From: Castor canadensis
Lineage: Eukaryota; Chordata; Mammalia; Rodentia; Castoridae
Length of the DNA: 64,000 bases
Direction: 5' to 3'
Assembly: GCF_047511655.1 (NCBI RefSeq)
Contig: NC_133400.1
Location: forward strand, 4,439,001-4,503,000
Below are positions 40,746 to 51,312 of the stretch, piece by piece. Every line of letters starts with the position of its first letter. The first letter of the stretch is position 1. The position numbers were made by a program, and so were the translations under genes. Below the pieces are notes generated by a model. It saw only the letters and a list, made by a program, of their open reading frames with translations. It did no database searches and was not told the DNA's origin.

Positions 40746-43700
40746 CTGTGGGGAGGATGCAGGGGGTGGGTGTCAGAGAAGGGTCTGGGGGACGGAATAA
40801 CGGAGCAGGACAGCAGCCCTGGCTCCACTGACTGCAGGCCTGGCTGTGGTTTAACCTCACCTGCATCCCTTTGTGTAAATGGAGCTGACAAGGCACCTCT
40901 GCTGGCTAGCCGGGTGGGGTGGACCAAGCATGACCCCCAGGGTCAACTCCCTAGCTCTGCTGCTGGCTCTGCTGCTGCTGAGCTGTGTGCCTGTGAACAC
41001 ATGCCTCAGTTTCCTCATCTGTGAGATAGGGTGGTGACAGTGGCAGGAGCATTTCATAAGGACTTAAAACACTGGTGCAAACTAAGTGCCTACACTTGAG
41101 TCTCACTGGTGGCAGGTGACAGATAAGGTCACCATATTATGACCTCAAAGGGTTAAAGAACATCCTATGGGAATGTGGTGTGATCCCATTTCTGTAATAT
41201 TCGGGAACAGAAAAAAACAAGCCATGCAGTCAGAAGTCAAGACCAGGGCTCTTTTTGGCACATGGGAAGGGTGGCTGGCACTCAGGGAGGGCATTGGCTC
41301 CGGCCCCTGGTTTCTTGTGAGATGCTTCCTCAGCCAGCACCCACGTGAGCTGTGCACTATTCTGTATTTCAATCAAAAAGTGGATTGGAAATCTCCTGTG
41401 GATACGCTTAGTGGAGTCCCCTGACCCCATAGGAACGGCAGACTGTTTTATCATGCCCGTTGTTACTTTTACTGCTGTGCCCACCCTTTCTCGGGGTACT
41501 GGCTGCAGGGCAGTGATGCTGGTGGGTGGCTCAGGCTTTGGCATGATATCAGTACCTCCCTGTGTAACCCTAGGTGGCCTCGCTTGCCCAGGGTCGGGAC
41601 ATGCCGCTAAAGATGCACTTTGGCTGAGCACCACCATCTGACATGGGGTCAGATGGCACCCAGGCCACCAGGCTGCCCAGGACAGGAACAACAACACAAT
41701 GAGGGCCTGTTGTTTCCCTTCTCTAGGTTTTTGTTAAAGTGTTGGAGAAGCAGCCTGCAGGGTTGTTGATAACAAAGACACGTTGGAAAGAGTTACAGTG
41801 CTGGCGAGGGTTAGGTCCAGTGGCAGGGCCGTAAGGGCCCGGAGCGGGCCAGTTGTGTGTTTTTGGCACGGGACACAGTTGAGTATTTGCTGAACCGGGG
41901 GGCAGGGGTGGCAGGGAAGACCCCACTCTAGCCTCACCTGCATTTCTTCCTCATCCAGTCCTTGACCTGCAGGTCCGGCAGCCCCATCCACTGGCCTTGG
42001 CTCAGGGTCACCATGGAGCCTTCAATGGACTGCGTGGGAAGGGGGACTTAGGTCCAGGCCTGGCCAGCCCACACCCCTCCTTGTGACTGGAGGACAGGGA
42101 GGCCCAAGCTGGGGCGAATGGAGTGGGAAGGAGGGGAAGAGGAGATGCAGAAGGAAAAGGGGCTTAGAAGTTAGTGAGCAGTTCTGGCCCCTCCCTGCCC
42201 CCACTCACATGCCAGGCTCCCCCGGGGAGGTTCCGGCCCAGGACCACATGGGGGATGGCTCGCTCCTTCTGGAGCCTCCAGGTGAGGACGGAATCCAGGT
42301 TGCCCCCAAAGTCTGTGTCTGGGCGCAGGAGGGCGTCGAAGAGCAGGGCCACAGGGCTCTGGCACCGGCCTTCAAGGCCTTCGGACAGGTAATCCAGGTC
42401 CTGGAGAGGAGGCACAGGTCAGTGGAGCCTCACACTGGGTGACCTGGTTTCATCTGCACTGGGGGCTGCTGAGGCTCTCACTGTTGGTCTCTCCAGGAAC
42501 CCAAGAGCCTGGTAGCACAGGCTGAATGGGAAAGCTTTGTAGGGACTTGAGTGGTTACCTGGTGCTGCATCCCTGCCCTGATATTAGGGCAGTCAGGTAC
42601 GCATGGGAAAGGTTGTTCTTAAAGCAGCACGCGTGCCCACACCCAAAGTTTACCAAAGCAGTGCCTCCCAGATTTCCTGGAGTGGGACTGTTTTCTCTGC
42701 ACGTGATACCACGAATAGCGTTCTATAGAAGGTACTCTGAAAGCCATGGATTTGGACAGAATGGCCTGCATCTTTGTCCTCATCCCCAGCTTGGGGGTGT
42801 GTGTGTGTGGGGGGCGCAGGAGTAGAGACTCTGCCTGAGGGGTGATGGACGAGGATGGCTTCCTGGAGCTGTGGGAGTAGGGAAGAACTGAGGCATCCAG
42901 CCAGGCAGTGCCAGAGCACTGCTGAGGTGGGGCCGGGTCCTCTGTTGTGTGTGGCCAGAATGAGATTGTGGGATGTTTCAGTGTCCCCAGCCTCCATCCC
43001 CTATGTCTAGTAGTGCCACTGCCCGCTGGGACACCAAGCCCATCTCCAGACACTGTGGAGGGTTCCCTGGGGGCTATATGTTTCCTTCTTGAAAACCACT
43101 GGTCTAGGTCACCGTGATGCAGTGACATGGTATTTGTGGGTCCCAAATGACAGCTGTATTTCTCTTTCCTGGTCTGGGCTGACTTGGTGGATTCCCCCCA
43201 CCCCACCCCTTTCTGGGCCTGTCTGGCTTCCAGTGAACACATCCTTCAGCTTCCCTGGGGAAGCTGGGGTAGCCCCGGAGAGTGGGGCTTGCTCTCCCGC
43301 CCCCACCCCCTGCAGCTCCGACCATCCAAGGCGGGCCCACCTGGTCCAGGATGGAGACGGCTGGGGCCTCGGCAAGCTTCCTTTGCAGCAGCGGGTGTGG
43401 GTGGACAGCATCTGGCCTCACATAGGGAGTGTGACCCGACAGTAGATAGGACAAGCAGATGCCCGAGGGACCATTGCCTATGGAGACACGGGCGTCAGAG
43501 GGGCAGCCTAGCGGGGGTGGGGAGCAGCACCCCAAGAACTTGGTCTTGCTCTGACTCAGTCATTCCTTTAGTCTTTGTCCATAAAAATAAACACAAAGTA
43601 TCTATTAAGCTCTGTGGTGATAATGATCAAGGAGAAACATTGAGCAACTGCTGAGTGCTTACTGTGTACAGTGTTGTACAAAGAGCCTTTAATGCCACCA

Positions 43701-44601
43701 TGACAACTTTATTGAGGAGGGAAAATGTCATCTGCTTCTCTTTTTATACTTGAGGCATGCAGGGCTCAGAGGGATTCAGTAACTTGCCTGGTAAATAAAT
43801 GAACAGGGCTTCACACGCAGGCAGAGGGAACCCATGGCAGTGACCCCGAGGTTCTGAAGTCACTAGGCACTACAGCTGACACTCTGCTCAGTCACGTGGA
43901 GGGGTGATCTTAGTACAGGTTGCTTTGCGCCCTGGGGGCGACCTGGGGGGCCCTAGGGGAGTGCACGAGAAGCTAAAGCCACTGATTTCGGAGCTGCCCC
44001 TTGGTAGCATGTCTTATCTGGCCAATTAATCAGGCCCAGCCCCATGATATTGCTTATTTTATCTTTTCCCCTCTTCTTATCATGTCCTGTTCAGAGTATT
44101 ACCCATGTGTGGAACACTGCTAGGAACCACACAAATTACAGATACCCGTCTGTTTTTGATGGAAAATGTCCACGTCATGTGGTTCATCCTGATGCCTGCT
44201 TTCTGGGGTGGCTGTCCCCAGACCTGTGGGCAGGAACCAGGTGCCCTGGCGTCTAGCATGGTGCCAGGCACGGGGTGTCTGTGACTCAGGACAAGCCCCT
44301 GCCCTGTAACCTCTCATCTTTCTGCTGCTGCTTCCTGCCTGTGGACCAACCAGGTGAGATAATGTTTTATGATTTCCCGAGCCCTGTGCTCAGCCACATA
44401 GCTAGTGAGTGCTCAGTGGCTTAAGTCAAACACAACACCTGTCAAGAGGCCAGGCTTGGCCTTGCCCAGCTGCTGACCTCAGACCCTGGCAGGCACTCAG
44501 TGCCTCCTGCCCCCCTACCTGGTGTGACACTCACCGATGATGATGACTGGGAGGGGCTCCGAGCTGCTGGTCCTCAGGTGGTATTTCTTCTGGGAGGTCA
44601 T
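39818..44601 (-). CDS. OSGIN1: OSGIN1 (OKL38), oxidative stress induced growth inhibitor 1 (complete coding region, five coding exons)
   Basis: Flavin-dependent oxidoreductase-like protein. The family protein restrains growth, promotes mitochondrial cytochrome c release, and is induced by NRF2 and p53. Coding exons on the minus strand are 44535-44601, 43341-43477, 42209-42400, 41938-42029 and 39818-40745. They sum to 1416 nt, or 471 codons plus TAG; the 477-residue human form is the closest length. Motifs are: FAD-type Rossmann motif GNGPSG at residues 23-28; LGRNLPGGAWH in exon 4; an ATG motif (VVLATGTFDSPA) at about 236-247; a second dinucleotide motif IIGAGLSAAD at 284-293; and the C-terminal flavin-binding segment GLYAVGPLAGDNFVRFVQGG. 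All splice borders and phases agree. The start ATG has G at -3. No breaks are seen. Confidence 0.97.
40746..41937 (-). other. OSGIN1 intron 5
   Basis: 1.2 kb; no repeat or extra exon confidently recognised. Confidence 0.65.
41938..42029 (-). CDS. OSGIN1: OSGIN1 exon 5
   Basis: Encodes residues 133-162 plus two bases: SIEGSMVTLSQGQWMGLPDL then QVKDWMRKKC. Acceptor 'cccacgcag', donor gtgagg. Confidence 0.95.
42209..42400 (-). CDS. OSGIN1: OSGIN1 exon 4
   Basis: Encodes residues 69-132, from DLDYLSEGLEGRCQSPVALL to HVVLGRNLPGGAWH. Length 192 bp, phase zero on both sides. Acceptor 'ctctccag', donor gtgagt. Confidence 0.95.
42401..43340 (-). other. OSGIN1 intron 3
   Basis: 0.94 kb; nothing recognised beyond splice sites. 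Confidence 0.65.
43341..43477 (-). CDS. OSGIN1: OSGIN1 exon 3 (FAD-binding motif)
   Basis: Encodes residues 23-68: GNGPSGICLSYLLSGHTPYV, then a segment ending EAPAVSILDQ. The first Rossmann motif spans the exon 2/3 junction. Acceptor 'ctccatag', donor gtgggc. Confidence 0.95.
43478..44534 (-). other. OSGIN1 intron 2
   Basis: 1.06 kb with a probable MIR-like element at about 43615-43835 (gagcaactgctgagtgcttactgtgtacag, ttgcctggtaaataaatgaacaggg). Confidence 0.6.
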
Positions 44602-44627
44602 GGCTGGGGCGGCAGCTGGCCTGGGGG
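44535..44627 (-). CDS. OSGIN1: OSGIN1 exon 2: 26 nt of 5' UTR and start codon
   Basis: Acceptor 'ccctcctcag' precedes 44627. ATG is at 44599-44601. It encodes MTSQKKYHLRTSSSEPLPVI then II and one base of Gly23 before gtgagt. The Ser/Glu-rich N-terminus resembles human MSSSRKDHLG...SSSEPLPVI. Confidence 0.92.
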
Positions 44628-45208
44628 CTGAGGAGGGGAAGGGCCCTGAGGTGAGGTGTGGGGTCACTTAGACACTTCCCAGCTACAGGGTGGCCTCTGG
44701 TGGAGCTTGAGGAGCCCCCTTCCCCTCCTCACCGTCCTCCATGCCCCACAGGCCTGTCTGACTTCCTGTCACCCTCCCCTACTCAGGCCTGGCCCTGCAG
44801 TCTCCATCTGGTCAGTCTCTCCCTTCCCTCCTCGCTTCATTTGGGCCCGAGCAACACCCCTAGCCGGTCCTCTCTCTCCTTGTGAGGCCTTCTCTCTCCA
44901 CTCAGTGGCAAGGCAGGACTCCCATGGGGACCACAGCCCCAGACGCCCCCTGGTCCCCAAGCCTTTCAGTGCAGCCTGGAGGGGACAGGGGCCTGCTAAG
45001 CTGGTGACAGTGGGTCTGTTCCAGGAGTTCTCTGTGCCTCAGCAAAATGGGAACAAGGAGAGTCCCCACCTGGGAAGGCTGTCAAGGGGCACAGTGAGGT
45101 GCTGTGCACATGACACCTGCCCAAGGCCTGCACAGAGCTGGGCTGGAACTTGGACTTTGGAAGCATGGCTGGTTAAAGGCCAGGAAACCCATGGTCTCTG
45201 GAGCACCT

Positions 45209-45222
45209 GTGCCCCCTGCTGG
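45209..45222 (-). promoter_or_regulatory. CTCF-type core motif (reverse) in OSGIN1 intron 1
   Basis: The plus strand GTGCCCCCTGCTGG is a perfect fit to the reverse complement of the CTCF core. Confidence 0.5.
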
Positions 45223-46084
45223 CCACAGGGCCAAATTACTCAAACAGTCCCCAGGACGGCTGGTGCCTAGGGACTTCCTACCCACCATCTCCTCATCCCC
45301 AACCAGCAGGCCAGACCACAGCCTCACCCCACCGTCCACGTCACAGCCTTCCAGGCGACACTGCCATATGCCAGTGTTTTGCATATTTTCCCCATGTTGA
45401 CCCTGTGATAAGCACTGTTGTTGTGATAAAAACTGGAAATGGGGGCGCGGCAGCTGACCTTTAACCCCAGGGCTTACCAAGCTGAGACCCACACCTGCGC
45501 TCCTCACGGGCTTGTACAGTGGCGAGTGGGTGGGGAGTGGGCACAGGGCCAGGCTGCCCGTTGTGGACAGGGTGGGACTCAGGGCTACAGCCTCCAGAAG
45601 CTTCCACAGGAGGCGGTGAAGCAGAGCTTTGGGTGACTTCTGTAGCAGGGACAGCAGGCCAGCAAGGCGCCTTTCTGCACCTTCTTCACAGAATGACAGA
45701 TCCAGCTGAGGCCAGTGGTGGCTCTGATGTGTGCAGCGACACAGCACCAGCGGCCCACCATCAGGCAAGCCTCGCTCTGAGGGCAGAGGAGGTGTCCAGT
45801 GCCCCATAGTGGGCTCGGTGCTCTCAGCTACCCAAGAACGGGTTGGGCTCAGCTGGCAGGACAGCCTCCCTGTCCTGTCCTCGGCCCCATTTCCCCAGCA
45901 TCTGAGACCTCCTAGAGGGAGAAGACATGTGGCTTCCTGCTGGTGTCAGGTGGTCTCCACGCAGGGCCCTCTGCTGTCTGCCTTTGGGGAGGATTTTTGG
46001 GTGACACCACCAGTACTAAGAACAACCATAAAAGACTACCATTTCCATACTTCCGTGGGGCTGGGGCTGGGGCTGGCCGGGTGC

Positions 46085-46200
46085 CAGGAATGTTCCAAAC
46101 ACTTTACACACATGGTCTGTAAGCTATAAACTCTCTCCAGTCATTCCCATTTTACAGACAGAGAAACTGAGGCCCAGAGAGCTTCACACAGCCCTTTATA
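46085..46200 (-). repeat. MIR-like SINE
   Basis: gaatgttccaaacactttacaca, cattcccattttacagacagagaaactgaggcccagag; a short, diverged copy. Strand is uncertain. Confidence 0.55.
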
Positions 46201-48186
46201 CAGTTTGCAAGGACTTTGCTCTCGTTCTCGTGGGCCAGCTGGGCTTGAGCCAGGCCACCTTACTCCAGAGCCTGCTCTGTACCCTCCCTGCCACCCTAGA
46301 GCTGTGACGGCTCCTGCCAGGGATTCCTCTCGGCCAGGCTGACTGTGCAGCCTGTGCATCTGGTGTGCTGGCTCTGCTGCCCTGTCCCAGAGCTGGCAGC
46401 AGGAAGGGAGGCTGGGGCAGCTGCTGATACAATGTTCTGGTTGGAGGGATAGTTTATCACTACCCATTGTCACTGGCATTGCCCAGAGTTTTGGCAACCA
46501 GGCCTGCAGTGCCCAGAGGGTGTCCCCCTCTCAGGGCACCTGCAAATGGCTAGGGACTCCTCACTCCTGACTGCTCTGCCCCCAGGAACAACAGCTACAG
46601 GGATGTATGTGATTTCCTTGTAGAAAGCTTTCTATTCGTCAATCCTCACAACAACCCACTTCTCAGATGAGGAAACTGAGGCTCAGAGGTAAAGTCACAC
46701 CCTTGAGGTTTCAGAGACAGTGGGTGAAATTTGACCTCTGTGAGTTGAACCCACCTAGACACTCCAAACCCTCCTCAGATGAGTGTGCCAACTGTTACGT
46801 GTGCCCGGGGTGCCCACCTCCCTTTTTCTTTGTATTCCCCCTCCCTTCTCAGTGAAGAAGGTGCTTGCAGGAACCCCTGTCCACAGAGGTGGCTAGAAAC
46901 TGATCACCCTGTCCCTGTGCAGGGGACACTCCAAGTCCAAGTCCCTCCCTGACCTGGGGGGGGGGGAACCTACAGATGCCTGAGCAGAAGCTTCTGGATG
47001 CCACACACATGAGGTCATCACCCAGAGCTGCACCCCAGAGGTCACTTCCTGTGCAGAGTGATACAGAATGTCCCCAAGTCTACATCAATAAAGAGCTGAC
47101 AAATGCACACTGCAAACTTATGTAACAAGTCAGCTTCTCATTATTGCAGTTCCCTGTGTGTTGAGTTTCATGGTGTTGGAATGCTAACTTTTAATGCTAA
47201 CTTTTTTTTTTTAAGACCCTCTGGTTGGCAGATGCTGAGGGAAAGAGTTAACATTAAAAGTTGATGGGTCAAATTTCACAAACGCAAATCAGGAAAGAAA
47301 GGGAAGCAGGTGCACGTCCAGTGACGGCCCCATTGGTGGCATCAGTGGTTCTGAGGTCACAAAAGTTTCCAGCTGTGGGCAGACAGGGTACCATGTGGCT
47401 GTGTTTATTGGGCTCCTCTGGTGGCCCTTTACCCATTTGACTTAAGACACCCTGGGAGTTGGGTTTTCTTATCCCCATGGTGCAGTGAAAGAAGCTGAGG
47501 TCAGGAGGAGGTGGCATCTTGCCTGAGGCCACCAGGAATGTCCAAGACCACGCTTGAGCAGCCTGGCTCTGCCCCTTGACGCCTGTCGAACACCATTCAG
47601 TCCCCTCCAAGGAAAGCAGCCGATAACAGTGACACCAACAAAGTGATCTGAGGCCCCAGGGCATGAGATGTATACATACAGTCAGTCCAAGCGCTACCTG
47701 CCATTAGTCACCTAGGCGAACTCTCACCCAAACCCTTGCCGCCAACCTGGAGCCTCAGGGCACGGCAGTTCTCCCACCTTCCTGGAGCCCACCCCTCTTC
47801 CCTGCACCCTTCTGTGAGGAGCTGAGTCCCTGGGACCCCTGTGAGCTCTGTCCTCACTAAGCAGGAGCGGCAGGACCCACAGGAAGCACCTAGCCTGGCT
47901 GCAGGACCTGGCGGCTTTGGGAAGCCTGGCTGAAAGCCTGACTGGCCACACCTCTTTCCTGCCAAGAGCCGCTGTTGTGTGGGCCAAGGTGTGCTGGGAC
48001 TTGTGCCCAGGTACCTGGACACGGGGAGGGTCAGGAGGAGCCCGGGAGGCACCTGGGCTGGGGAGAATTCCTGCTGGGCCTCTGCTCAGGACTGCAGGGA
48101 CCCCGCTGGCTCTCTTGGGCAGCCGGCCACCCCTGCCTGCTGGGCCACCATCTCCCGCCACCCGCAGCCCTGCCCAGGCCACTCAC

Positions 48187-48380
48187 CTGACAGGCAGTGG
48201 GTGGAGGGAGACAGGAACCTGGCCTGGTCAGGCTCTCGGAGGACCAGAGGGCTGGGATCTCGGTGCCCGTGGCAGGAGCAGGACGCCCATTACCCGTGGA
48301 GATCCCAGAGGCTGAGGGAGCAAGGGGAAGCCAGGGTATTTCAGGGCGGGAGGAGGAGGCGGAGGCGAGGCGGGGCCAGG
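48187..48380 (-). other. OSGIN1: Probable OSGIN1 noncoding first exon
   Basis: On the minus strand, 'ccactgcctgtcag' is followed by gtgagt at 48183-48186, a perfect splice donor. It could join to the acceptor at 44628. The interval is GC-rich, lies just downstream of an NRF2-type site, and contains a 20-codon uORF at 48228-48290. The 5' end is estimated. No transcript evidence is available, so this is inference from the splice signal and position. Confidence 0.55.
48228..48290 (-). CDS. uORF in the probable OSGIN1 5' UTR
   Basis: ATG at 48288-48290 (minus strand) with G at -3 and G at +4, then 20 codons starting MGVLLLPRAP, and TGA at 48228-48230. It ends before the splice donor, so it would stay within exon 1. 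It may restrain OSGIN1 translation in unstressed cells. Whether it is translated is unknown. Confidence 0.4.
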   Translation of the reverse strand: MGVLLLPRAPRSQPSGPPRA

Positions 48381-48398
48381 GCAATCACTTTCGTAAGC

Positions 48399-48409
48399 GT
48401 GAGTCAGCA
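48399..48409 (+). promoter_or_regulatory. NRF2/small-Maf (ARE)-type site upstream of OSGIN1
   Basis: GTGAGTCAGCA fits the NFE2L2 motif RTGASTCAGCA at every position. It lies about 110 bp upstream of the uORF start and near the predicted transcription start. OSGIN1 is a known NRF2 target in human cells, so the location makes sense. Confidence 0.6.
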
Positions 48410-48468
48410 GGGGCCCCTGGGTGAGTGGACTTGCCCCTGGGCCGCCTTAAAGGGCCTCTGCTGGACGG

Positions 48469-48482
48469 CCACCAGGGGGCAC
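48469..48482 (+). promoter_or_regulatory. CTCF-type core motif (forward)
   Basis: CCACCAGGGGGCAC fits the core CCASYAGRKGGCRS at all positions. It lies about 60 bp outside the ARE-type site, upstream of OSGIN1. Confidence 0.55.
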
Positions 48483-48490
48483 TGGGTGGG

Positions 48491-49747
48491 CCTCTCCCAG
48501 GCTGCCCCACCAGCCAGGCCCCACCCTGGGGCTCAGTCCCTGAAGGAGGAACCAGTGACCCCTGAAAGAGCCAGCCTGGCCTTGTCCCTAGGGAGAAGCC
48601 CTCTGTGGCATCTGCTTAAAGTGCAGAGAGTGCTTGGCTCCCTCCTTCCGCCTGGATTCCATCTCACACTTCCCACTCCCAGGAATAAAGCCTCTGACAC
48701 CGGCCTGTGCCCTGAGGATCCAGTTCTGCCACTTCCTGGCCTCAGTTTCCCCAGCTAGACAAAGGGGCTAATCCGACTCCCTTCCTCTGGGGTTGGGGTG
48801 ACAGGGACATAGTGCAACCCCTGCTCCTCAATTGTCTTTTGGTTCTGCAGTTATACACAGTGATCCCTGTCACTTTTCCATCCCTGTCCCCACATGGAAG
48901 GCAGCTTCTGTGGGGCACAGAGAGGTGTGTTGGTGTCTGCTGAATCCTGGCTCTAGAATAGTCGCTCGCTGCACAAATAGTAGGAACGCTACATTTGCCG
49001 AACAGAGGGAAGTGGGGGAGGGAGGAGGACAGCATTTGGCCCATAGACCTTGGTACCATTAGCAGTGATTGTCATTGTCATAGCCCTGTCACTCTCAACA
49101 TCCTCTCTGCCACCCGGCCTGGGCAGAGGGGGCCCATGGCTAGCTGCTAGACAGCAATTTTAAGGGGAGGCCAGGACACTCACTAATCAAGAAAATGCTA
49201 TTTTGATGCAATTTTCTATAACATCACAATGAAAAAAACCAGGACAAATGAAATGTTAAAATTTAAATAAAGGCAAGACACCAAGCAATCTTCCCAAGCA
49301 GTCTCAGAGCCGGACGAGGAAAGAAGTCAGGGGCGCTAGTGCCAAACTTCCATGTTTTGTCATCCTGGATTATATTTTATTTTTGATAGCACCACATCAG
49401 GTACATATACACCTCACTGCCTTTTTGTTTTGGAGCCTAAGGGAGGGGCTTGCCCTATGGCAGTCCTGCCCTGGTAGCCACAGTGGACGCCCTGCCTTGG
49501 AGAAGAGTGCTGAGGACCTGGGAGTCACAGCCTGAAGGGAGCCCAGGGACAGGTGGAGGAGGTGAAGTCCCACTGCAGGTTAGGACCAATGGGCAAGCAC
49601 AGGCCTGGCAGATGGCTGCCTGAGTATCCTGAGGGCTTGGACGAGGTGGAGGGGTGAGCAGGGCTGGCAGGCACCCTCCCTTATGGGCTCAAGGGCTGTG
49701 ATCTTTGCCCAGGGCCCCCGAGATCAGAAGGGCCCAGAGCTTGGTGG
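48491..49747. other. Intergenic sequence upstream of OSGIN1
   Basis: 1.3 kb. An AT-rich patch at 49190-49440 holds several short A and T runs. No gene is recognised. Confidence 0.6.
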
Positions 49748-49846
49748 TTTTTTTGTGGAGGGGGGCGGTGATGGCAGTACTGGGAGTTGGTCCAGGGCCT
49801 CCTTTGCCTAGCAAGCACTCTACGCTTGAGCCACGCCCCCAGCCCT
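49748..49846 (-). repeat. ID-type SINE, reverse
   Basis: tttttttgtggagg..., then gggagttggtccagggcctc, ctagcaagcactctacgc and ttgagccacgcccccagccc, the reversed tRNA-like head. Confidence 0.8.
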
Positions 49847-51092
49847 GAGCTTGGTTTAAGGCTCTGTTGTCACTGCCTTAAAATTTTTAATCTATTTTGG
49901 ACAAGGAGTGTACATTTTATTCTTGGGCTGGATTCTGGCCATAGCCCTGGTGTGAGGGTGTAGCTGCATGAGCCTGAGTGGGATGAGCTGCCCTGGAGGA
50001 CTCTGTTCCTCACAGTCTCAGTTTACCCAGCAGGAAGCAGCCCTTTCCTCATGGTGTGCTTGGCAGCAGTGACACAGTTCACTGCAGAGGAGCATCAAGA
50101 AGCTCCCAGGCTGGCTTCGAGCCCACTGCAGGTATGCTGTGTGACCTGGGGAGGAAGGCTGTCCTGTCTGGGCCTCTGTTCCAGCCATGTCTGTGATCAA
50201 TATCCTGGACACCCTGAATATCATCTTCCCCACACCGGGATCTGGGCAGGTTCTGAACACAGTGGGGGCCTCCCTGAGAGCCGGCATGCTCCCCCAACCC
50301 TCAGAACCACATTGCTGTCTCTACCGCCCCACTCCTCAGCCCCCGGGCAGCGTCTTGCTTGTGCTTTTGGGTGTATAAACTGAGGCGAAGAGACCTGCAC
50401 CAGCGCCACAGACTCCCATCCTGGTGTGCCTCAGCTGCTGAGGGGAGCATGGGGAGCTTGGAGATGGGGGTGCTGGGGGAGAACCAGGAAGGAAACAGCA
50501 TCTTTGGACCCTCTCCTGGGCCTCCCCTAACTCTGTGCCTCCCCCCTTTTGCCCTGCTGGCCCTGGCCGCTTATCTGGGTTTTGCTGATCTGGAGAGTTT
50601 TGGGGTACAATGTGGACTTTCTAACGAGGACTGTTTTGCATGCCAGTTGGTAATTGGAAACTAAATTATTGAGCTGTTTGTAGAGAGCTCAGCTAAGATA
50701 AAAAACAGCTAATGTCAACAGTAGGCAAAAGGGCAACAACCCAGATGGGCATGGAGAGGCAGCAGCAAGTCGGCCTCTGCAGGCCCACTGTGGGGACGGC
50801 TTTCCATGGCACTCTGGGGTGGCCCTGGGTCCCCGAACCTGCCCTGCTTCTTCTGGGTTTTCAGTTCAGATGAGTGTCCCTTGTGGTCCCCCCCCATCCA
50901 GGGTGTTGGAAGTGGGCTTGCCAGGCACCAGGGAAATACAACTTTCAGATCCACAAGAAATTATCTTTTAGCGTAAGTCCACCCCAATCAGGACATATGT
51001 GAAGTGGCAATTTCAGCTGTAAGTGTAAAATACACACTAGAGGCTGAAGAGTTAGTAGTAAAAAAGATAAAGTGTCTCATTAATAATTTTAT
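49847..51092. other. Intergenic sequence
   Basis: No gene. The AT-rich part at 50560-50705 holds two GATA-type words (50570-50576 and 50696-50701) and a TAATTG word; see findings. Confidence 0.6.
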
Positions 51093-51312
51093 AAGGGCTG
51101 TGTGCAGGTGACTCACGCCTGTAGTCCCAGCTACTCAGGAAGCAGAGAGCGGGAGGACTGTGGTTCGAACCCAGCGCAGGCAAATAGTTCGAGAGTCCCT
51201 CTCTTGAAAATACCAACACAAAACAAGACTGACTGAAGAGATAGAGTGCTTGCCTAGCAAGCTTGAGACCCTGAGTTCAAAACCCAGTGGTGCCAAAATA
51301 ACAATAATAATA
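51093..51312 (+). repeat. B1/ID-type composite SINE
   Basis: gggctgtgtgcaggtgactcacgcctgtagtcccagctactcagg, then an ID head (gtgcttgcctagcaagcttg), ccctgagttcaaaacccag, and an A-rich tail with aataataataa. Confidence 0.9.

Larger units (their letters stand above)
44628..48186 (-). other. OSGIN1 intron 1 (presumed)
   Basis: 3.6 kb between the predicted noncoding exon and the start-codon exon. Contains a CTCF-type core (45209), MIR-like elements (46085-46200 and about 46595-46730) and a G run (46956-46967). An alternative first exon here cannot be excluded. Confidence 0.5.
48350..48490 (-). promoter_or_regulatory. OSGIN1: Probable OSGIN1 promoter region
   Basis: GC-rich block just upstream of the predicted noncoding exon. 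It holds the ARE-type site (48399), a cttaaag TATA-like word at 48446-48452 and a CTCF-type core (48469). Promoter position is inferred from the downstream splice donor, not from mapped transcripts. Confidence 0.45.

Noticed and set aside
40746-40927. Continuation of the OSGIN1 last-exon frame upstream of the acceptor
   Set aside because: The known OSGIN1 protein joins exon 5 to RGLRNSRATAG, and a good acceptor (tccccacag) sits at that point.
44656-45270. 204-codon plus-strand frame in OSGIN1 intron 1
   Set aside because: Composition is Pro/Ser/Leu-rich like random GC-rich DNA, with no known family.
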